Source: DYEP01 sp040755615
GTDB lineage: Bacteria > Bacillota > Sulfobacillia > DUSP01 > DYEP01
Direction: 5' to 3'
DNA: 63,525 nt
Assembly (NCBI GenBank): GCA_040755615.1
Contig: JBFMAL010000013.1
Span: forward strand, 1 to 63,525
Positions 58,751 through 63,525 of this stretch are shown one piece after another. The notes under the pieces were generated by a model. It was not told where the DNA came from. It worked only from the letters and a program-made list of their open reading frames with translations, and made no database searches. Position numbers and translations under genes: made by a program. How positions within the stretch are numbered: position 1 is the first letter of the stretch; each line of letters starts with the position of its first letter.

Positions 58751-59686
58751 TTAGCAGACCTCCTGCAGGGAATCAAGCGTCTCGCCAAGCGTCCGGGCGT
58801 TCTCCACCCTGAGCACCTGCGCTTTTGCATGGATCCGCTTCATAAACCCGGAGAGCACGGTGCCCGCCCCCACTTCGACAAAACGTTCCACGCCCCACGC
58901 CACGAGCAGCCTCATGGACTCCTCCCACAGCACGGGGCTCCACAACTGGCGGGCGAGAAGAACTCTGATGCGGGATGCGTCCGTCTCGAATGCGGCAGTA
59001 ACGTTGCTGACGAAGGCGACGGTGGGGTCCCTCAGTTCCACCTCCGCCAGGCGTGCAGCAAACTGCTCACCGCACTGCGCCATGAGTTCAGAGTGAAAAG
59101 GCGCGCTCACCGGCAACATCACGGTACGCTTGGCACCGTACTGGCGTGCTATTTTCGCTGCGCGCTCCAGCGCCGCGAAATGCCCGGTAAGCACCACCTG
59201 GCCCGGGCAGTTGAAGTTGGCGCACGATAGTATCTCGCCTCCCCGGGCTTCTTCACAGACCTGCCTGACGGCATCCCGGTCGAGCCCCACCACGGCAAGC
59301 ATCCCGCCTGTACCTACGGGTGCTGCGGCCTGCATCAGGATCCCCCTGTCCCTCACTAGGCGGAGCCCTTCAGCGAAGTCCAGCGCGCCTGCAGCCACCA
59401 GCGCGGGGTACTCTCCGAGGCTTAGCCCTGCCGTGAACTGGCAGTGTATGCCGCGGGCCGCGAGGATCCTCTGAGCCCCCACACTCACGGCGAACAGCGC
59501 CGGCTGCGCGTTGGCAGTGAGGGTGAGCTCCTCCTCGGGGCCGTGCAAGCATAGCTTTGTCAGCGAAAACCTGAGTATGTCATCTGCTTCTTCCATGGTA
59601 CGGGCGAACTCATCGTACTGCATGAGCTCAGAGCCCATTCCCACGTATTGCGATCCCTGACCCGGAAACAGAAACGCAGTCTTCAT
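58751..59686 (-). CDS. fabD: Malonyl-CoA:ACP transacylase
   Basis: 311 residues. FPGQGSQYVGMG start, nucleophile Ser in AGLSLGEYPAL (GLSLG instead of GHSxG) and the later catalytic His in VSAPFHSELM. Loads malonyl onto ACP. Start overlaps the degV stop by one base. Confidence 0.96.
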   Translation of the reverse strand: MKTAFLFPGQGSQYVGMGSELMQYDEFARTMEEADDILRFSLTKLCLHGPEEELTLTANAQPALFAVSVGAQRILAARGIHCQFTAGLSLGEYPALVAAGALDFAEGLRLVRDRGILMQAAAPVGTGGMLAVVGLDRDAVRQVCEEARGGEILSCANFNCPGQVVLTGHFAALERAAKIARQYGAKRTVMLPVSAPFHSELMAQCGEQFAARLAEVELRDPTVAFVSNVTAAFETDASRIRVLLARQLWSPVLWEESMRLLVAWGVERFVEVGAGTVLSGFMKRIHAKAQVLRVENARTLGETLDSLQEVC

Positions 59687-60534
59687 CAGTGGTCCACCGG
59701 ATAGGCCGTTACCGCCAACGTACCGGGGCCGGTGTGCGTGCCTATCACCGCTCCCAGACTCGTAATGTACATTTCCTCAACCTGAAAATTCTTTTTCACT
59801 TCACCAGCGAGTTCTGCAGCCGCCTCGGCAGCCACCGAATGGACTACCGCTGTCTTGATCTTTCCGCCCGCCCCGATCCTCTCGCGCAAAAGCTCGACCA
59901 GTCTCGGGATCACCTTATTCTTCCCCCGCACCTTATCAAAACTCGTCACGTAGCCATCTTCCAGTGTGAGTATGGGTTTGAAGTTCAAAAGCGATCCTAG
60001 CAGGTGCTGGGCTTTCCCGATGCGCCCGTTCCGGTGCAGGTAATCAAGAGTATCTACGGCAAAGAATACTTTGGCCTTGGCGATGGTCTTCTCCACCAGG
60101 GCACAGATTTCATCAAGCGACTCTCCTCTTTTTGCAGCCTTCGCCGCCTCTATGGCGATTAGGCCGAACACCATCGACGCGCCCTTTGAGTCCACAACCC
60201 TGATGTCCATCTCCGGTAACATGTCCCTCGCTGAAACGGCGGAATTGTAGGTCCCGGATAGTTTGGATGAAATATGGATGGATAATACCCCGTCGTAGTC
60301 CTTTGCGGCCTTGTACACCTCGAGGAAATCCCCGGGCGAAGGCTGCGATGTTGTCGGATTGTGCCGCGACTTAGTCAGCATCTCGAAAAACTCCTGCGGC
60401 GTCAGGTCAACTCCGTCCTTGTAGACGTCCTCGCCGAAATGGACGTAAAGCGGAACCACCGCGATGTCCAGTTCCCGGGCTACTTCCGGGGGAATGTCGG
60501 CCGTGCTGTCAGTAACGATCTTCACTCTTGCCAT
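59686..60534 (-). CDS. DegV-family fatty acid-binding protein
   Basis: 282 residues. KIVTDSTADIP start, SQPSPGDF, SSKLSGTYNSA and VHSVAAEAA are DegV/FakB-type; the fold binds a fatty acid. In Firmicutes some members (FakB) present fatty acids to a FakA kinase. It sits between fabH and fabD where many operons have an enoyl-ACP reductase (fabK/fabI). Confidence 0.93.
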   Translation of the reverse strand: MARVKIVTDSTADIPPEVARELDIAVVPLYVHFGEDVYKDGVDLTPQEFFEMLTKSRHNPTTSQPSPGDFLEVYKAAKDYDGVLSIHISSKLSGTYNSAVSARDMLPEMDIRVVDSKGASMVFGLIAIEAAKAAKRGESLDEICALVEKTIAKAKVFFAVDTLDYLHRNGRIGKAQHLLGSLLNFKPILTLEDGYVTSFDKVRGKNKVIPRLVELLRERIGAGGKIKTAVVHSVAAEAAAELAGEVKKNFQVEEMYITSLGAVIGTHTGPGTLAVTAYPVDH

Positions 60535-60553
60535 CCTTTCCGCACCCTCCTTT

Positions 60554-61552
60554 TTATATTCCCCACCTGATTAAAGCAGCGCCCCAGCTCAGACCCGCTC
60601 CGAATGCGACCAGCATCACCATGTCCCCTTCGGCGAGCCTGCCTTGCTCGAGAGCCTCTGATAAAGCCACCGGCACAGACGCCGATGACATGTTCCCGTA
60701 CCTCTCCACGTTCACCATAACTCTTGACTCCTCGATCCCAAGCCGTCTCCTCGCCGATTCAATAATGCGAAGATTGGCCTGGTGTGGTACAAACAGATCG
60801 ATATCTCCCGGCGTGTACCCGGTACCGTCAAGCGCCGCCAGGGCCGCCTCGCCCATCGCTTTCACGGCGAATTCAAATACCCGGTTGCCGTTCATATGGA
60901 TGTAGTGGAGCCCGTCTCTCACAGTCGTCCGACTGGCGGGAAGCCGTGAACCGCCTGCAGGCAATTTCAGCAGGTCTGCTCCCCAGCCATCCGAACCCAG
61001 CGCCGTCTTGATGATGCCCATCTCGGATCTCGCGGGCCGGAGTACCGCCGCACCCGCACCATCGCCGAAAAGAATACAGGTGGACCGGTCCGACCAGTTT
61101 GTGATGCGGGAAAGACACTCAGCCCCGATCACCAGCACGTTGTTACATGTGTTTGTAGCGATATACTGCGATGCTACCGAAAGTCCAAAGATGAAACCTG
61201 AACAAGCCGCTTCGATATCGAACGCCACCGCCCGCCGGGCACCGAGTTCTCGCTGCACGAGTGAAGCCGTGCTCGGGAATAGCATATCAGGTGTGACTGT
61301 CGCGCATATGATCATGTCAATGTCCGAGGGGTCAAGCCCCCCATTGCGAAGCGCCCGCCTGGAAGCGCGTACCGCCAGGTCGCTCGTGGCATCTTCGTCT
61401 GCAGCGATCCGCCGTTCCCTGATCCCAGTCCTTGTCAGTATCCACTCATCAGTCGTGTCAACCATCTTCTCCAGATCATAATTGGTGAGCACCTTTGAAC
61501 CCAACGCCACGCCGAGCGCGGCGATTCCAGCTCGTCTCAATCTCAACACCAT
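60554..61552 (-). CDS. fabH: 3-oxoacyl-ACP synthase III
   Basis: 332 residues from ATG at 61552. Catalytic Cys in EAACSGF, His in VPHQANLRI and Asn in VNVERYGNMSSAS. Condenses acyl-CoA with malonyl-ACP to start chains. A longer in-frame start would overlap plsX. Confidence 0.96.
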   Translation of the reverse strand: MVLRLRRAGIAALGVALGSKVLTNYDLEKMVDTTDEWILTRTGIRERRIAADEDATSDLAVRASRRALRNGGLDPSDIDMIICATVTPDMLFPSTASLVQRELGARRAVAFDIEAACSGFIFGLSVASQYIATNTCNNVLVIGAECLSRITNWSDRSTCILFGDGAGAAVLRPARSEMGIIKTALGSDGWGADLLKLPAGGSRLPASRTTVRDGLHYIHMNGNRVFEFAVKAMGEAALAALDGTGYTPGDIDLFVPHQANLRIIESARRRLGIEESRVMVNVERYGNMSSASVPVALSEALEQGRLAEGDMVMLVAFGAGLSWGAALIRWGI

Positions 61553-61553
61553 C

Positions 61554-62537
61554 CTAGGGACGCTCCAAGTATCTTTCCAGTTCACCGACCAGGTCAGATT
61601 CGACGAATTTTCGCGCCACAAATATCCCGTTGGTTATGGCTTTGGCGTCAGAGCTGCCGTGGCACTTCACTGACACCCTGTCAAGACCCAAGAGGATCGC
61701 GCCTCCATACTCCGAGTAGTCGAGCCTCGCTTTTACCCTCCCAAAGGCCCGACGGAGCATCAGGGCGGCTATCTTATCCCTGAATGACCTGGTGATTTCC
61801 TCCTTTATCATGCCGAAAAGCGCTTTGGCCATACCTTCGGTGTGCTTCAGTACCACGTTGCCCGTGAACCCGTCGGTGACGATCACGTCCACCTCGCCGC
61901 CGGAGATGTCCCTTCCCTCCACGTTTCCGCAGAACCCGGGCAGAGAGGACAAGAGTTCCAGCGCCTGCCTGGTTACCTCCGTGCCTTTTCTGTCCTCCTG
62001 TCCCACATTCAAAAGTCCCACAGAAGGGTTCTTCCTCCCCAGCACCTTCTCAGCATACAAAGAGCCCATCACACCGAACTGATATAGGTTGAGCGGTTTG
62101 ACATCCGTGTTGGCGCCTACATCAAGCAGCACCGTTCCTTGCCTGGCAGTGGGCATGACCACTGCGAGGGCGGGCCTGTCGATCCCCTTCTTCCTGCCCA
62201 GCAGCAAAAGGCCCCCGGCCAGTAACGCGCCCGTGCTTCCGGCTGAGACGACCGCATCTCCCTCCATCTGCCTGACCATTGTATAGCACACAGATAGCGA
62301 GGACTGGCGCTTTTTGCGGACCGCCACAGCTGGAGGCTCGTCGGCTGCGATCACCTCCGGAGCGTGCACCACACTCAGGTTACCAGGCACGCCATCCGGC
62401 AGCTCGGCCATAATCCGGTCTTCCTGTCCCACCAGTACGATCTCGGTGTCAACGAGAAGACGCGCGGCAGCCAGGGCGCCCCGGACCACCGCCTCCGGAG
62501 CGTTGTCTCCACCCATGGCGTCTACAACGATTCTCAC
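61554..62537 (-). CDS. plsX: Phosphate acyltransferase PlsX
   Basis: 327 residues, PlsX fold: VVDAMGGDNAPEAVV start, GALLAGGLLLLGR, VLLDVGANTDVKP, TDGFTGNVVLK. Makes acyl-phosphate from acyl-ACP for PlsY. Overlaps fapR by four bases. Confidence 0.96.
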   Translation of the reverse strand: MRIVVDAMGGDNAPEAVVRGALAAARLLVDTEIVLVGQEDRIMAELPDGVPGNLSVVHAPEVIAADEPPAVAVRKKRQSSLSVCYTMVRQMEGDAVVSAGSTGALLAGGLLLLGRKKGIDRPALAVVMPTARQGTVLLDVGANTDVKPLNLYQFGVMGSLYAEKVLGRKNPSVGLLNVGQEDRKGTEVTRQALELLSSLPGFCGNVEGRDISGGEVDVIVTDGFTGNVVLKHTEGMAKALFGMIKEEITRSFRDKIAALMLRRAFGRVKARLDYSEYGGAILLGLDRVSVKCHGSSDAKAITNGIFVARKFVESDLVGELERYLERP

Positions 62538-63133
62538 AGGCTACCCTCTCCTTCAGGTGGTACTGCCAAAACCACAAATTTGCCGCGAAACACCTGCTCT
62601 TCGCCACTCGTGGTGCTTACCAACACCACATGCTTGTTGCCCTTCTTTCTGATCACTTCCGCCCTGGCGACCAGCCGCTCCCCGAGCCTTGCGGGCCGGA
62701 TGAATTTGACGTTGGCGAGGCTCGCCTGGACGACATCTGCATCCACCACGGCAGCGGCAAGACAGTCCGCCTGTGCGAACAAAAACTGGCTCCGGGCGTA
62801 CCCGCTCTTGTCAAACAGCATATCCCGGCGGATCTCAAGGAGCGACGCAGCTCTTTTGCCTAAAGTAAGTTCGAGCAGCTCGCCCACCATCTCCGCGGAC
62901 GCCATGGACCTCACCGCCCTGAGCCCGGACTCCGCCATGCTCCTGACCCGTTCCCTGAGCTCTGGGATCCGAAGGGCCATCCTGTCAAGCCTCACAGTCT
63001 GAACACTAACGTTAAAGTGCGCGGCCAGCGCCTCGTCGGTCATAAAAGGGGCCTCTGCCAGTTTGGCCGCGAGCGCTTCTCGTCGCGACATCTTGTTTCG
63101 TCGTATACCGCCTCTCGTCGACCTTTCCTGCAT
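62534..63133 (-). CDS. fapR: Fatty-acid biosynthesis repressor FapR
   Basis: 199 residues. N-terminal HTH: DEALAAHFNVSVQTVRLDRMALRIPELRER (cited as HFNVSVQTVRLDR). C-terminal hot-dog domain (about 85-190) binds malonyl-CoA, which releases the repressor from DNA. Controls the operon it heads. ATG at 63133 follows GGGGCGGTG. Confidence 0.95.
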   Translation of the reverse strand: MQERSTRGGIRRNKMSRREALAAKLAEAPFMTDEALAAHFNVSVQTVRLDRMALRIPELRERVRSMAESGLRAVRSMASAEMVGELLELTLGKRAASLLEIRRDMLFDKSGYARSQFLFAQADCLAAAVVDADVVQASLANVKFIRPARLGERLVARAEVIRKKGNKHVVLVSTTSGEEQVFRGKFVVLAVPPEGEGSL

Positions 63134-63148
63134 ATTCACCGCCCCTCT

Positions 63149-63180
63149 TTGTGACCTGGTATTAATATGTGGTATTACCA
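63149..63180 (-). promoter_or_regulatory. Candidate FapR operator(s)
   Basis: Minus strand TTAATACCAGGTCACAA (63149-63165) is a partial match to the TTAGTACC-type FapR site, and TGGTA-A-TACCA (63170-63180) is a perfect short palindrome with the same TACC half. Both lie between the -10 element and the start codon, where a repressor would act. Consensus is from memory. Confidence 0.5.
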
Positions 63181-63182
63181 TA

Positions 63183-63211
63183 AGTATATTACATCTGTGA
63201 AAAGATGTCAA
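63183..63211 (-). promoter_or_regulatory. Sigma-A promoter of the fapR-fab operon
   Basis: Minus strand TTGACA (63206-63211), 17-base spacer, TATACT (63183-63188). The -35 is perfect and the -10 differs in one base. The start point falls near 63176, in the candidate operator. Confidence 0.9.
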
Positions 63212-63282
63212 GTCTAACTCGGGGCTGTTGTGATCGTGCTGTGATATTGTCACCTTGAAAAAAGTCTGTGAAAATGTCACCT

Positions 63283-63525
63283 ATGAACAAGGTGATGGTG
63301 ACATTGTCGCAGTCTGAATTGAATAAGGCCTTTGTTTTGCAACGGGTAGTAGATGGCCACCTTACCATCCGGGAAGCGGCTTTAGTTCTCGGGCTCAGTG
63401 AACGCCACACCAAACGCTTAAAGAAGAAATTCATTGCGCATGGTGCTGCGGGGTTAGCTCACGGCAACCGTGACCGTAAACCGGCCCACGCGATTCCAAA
63501 TGACGTCCGGGAGAAAGTCCTGCAT
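63283..63525 (+). mobile_element. Transposase, 5' part (IS-type), cut by window end
   Basis: 81 codons run open to the window end from ATG 63283 (an in-frame ATG at 63274 is also possible). The start is an HTH: LQRVVDGHLTIREAALVLGLSERHTKRLKKKF, cited as REAALVLGLSERHTKRL, then GAAGLAHGNRDRKP, typical of ISNCY-type transposases with an integrase core further on (not in the window). It lies 72 bases beyond the fapR promoter. Inverted copies of AATGTCACC/GGTGACATT (63272-63304) are close to its start. Confidence 0.8.

Noticed and set aside
1..63525. CRISPR array, tRNA or rRNA genes
   Set aside because: No regular direct repeats with spacers and no tRNA or rRNA signature were seen by eye; a tool run would be needed to exclude short tRNAs firmly.

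Overview
The window looks like a GC-rich, spore-forming, flagellated anaerobe of the Bacillota, probably a Clostridia / Desulfotomaculum-Pelotomaculum-like fatty-acid oxidiser. Supporting genes are codY, hslUV, spoVS, a Spo0E-like gene, fapR and a Firmicutes-type flagellar operon, together with acyl-CoA dehydrogenase and ferredoxin-fused EtfA genes of the kind seen in syntrophic and sulfate-reducing Clostridia. The assignment is inference from gene content and order; no 16S rRNA or tRNA gene was seen. Almost all genes lie on the minus strand, so transcription runs from high to low coordinates.

Layout from high to low coordinates: an insertion-sequence transposase cut by the window end (63.3-63.5 kb, plus strand); a FapR-type lipid operon fapR-plsX-fabH-degV-fabD-fabG-acpP-fabF-rnc; a plus-strand HTH/S24-like gene whose end overlaps the end of rnc; spoVS; and the SRP/ribosome block smc-ftsY-ylxM-ffh-rpsP-khpA-rimM-trmD-rplS-lepB-rbgA-rnhB. 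Then come a small Spo0E-like gene (plus strand) and a 15.5-kb metabolic island: a sigma-54 activator, then fadD, a DUF2889 gene, thiolase, hydroxyacyl-CoA dehydrogenase plus a stand-alone C-domain, crotonase, acyl-CoA dehydrogenase, a divergent etfB-etfA pair, bshC, a canonical etfB-etfA pair, and an EamA transporter. Next are topA-trmFO-xerC-hslV-hslU-codY and the flagellar operon flgB to fliA (20.7-1.2 kb). The left edge holds remnants of two insertion sequences.

Apart from the island, the order fapR...rnc-smc...rnhB-topA-trmFO-xerC-hslV-hslU-codY-flgB matches the classic Bacillus subtilis backbone. The fatty-acid module therefore appears to sit in the rnhB-topA gap of a conserved backbone.

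The regulatory sequences are informative. A GEMM-I (cyclic-dinucleotide) riboswitch followed by an intrinsic terminator precedes flgB. By eye its ligand-contacting base is A rather than G, the change seen in cGAMP-responsive variants. A GG-N10-GC sigma-54 promoter and two GGACA-type palindromes precede fadD, next to the activator gene. A near-consensus sigma-A promoter with FapR-like sites precedes fapR, and a consensus-like sigma-H promoter precedes spoVS. The most unusual protein-level feature is a second ETF pair (32.9-34.8 kb) that keeps ferredoxin-like cysteines but has lost most canonical flavin/AMP motifs, followed directly by bshC.
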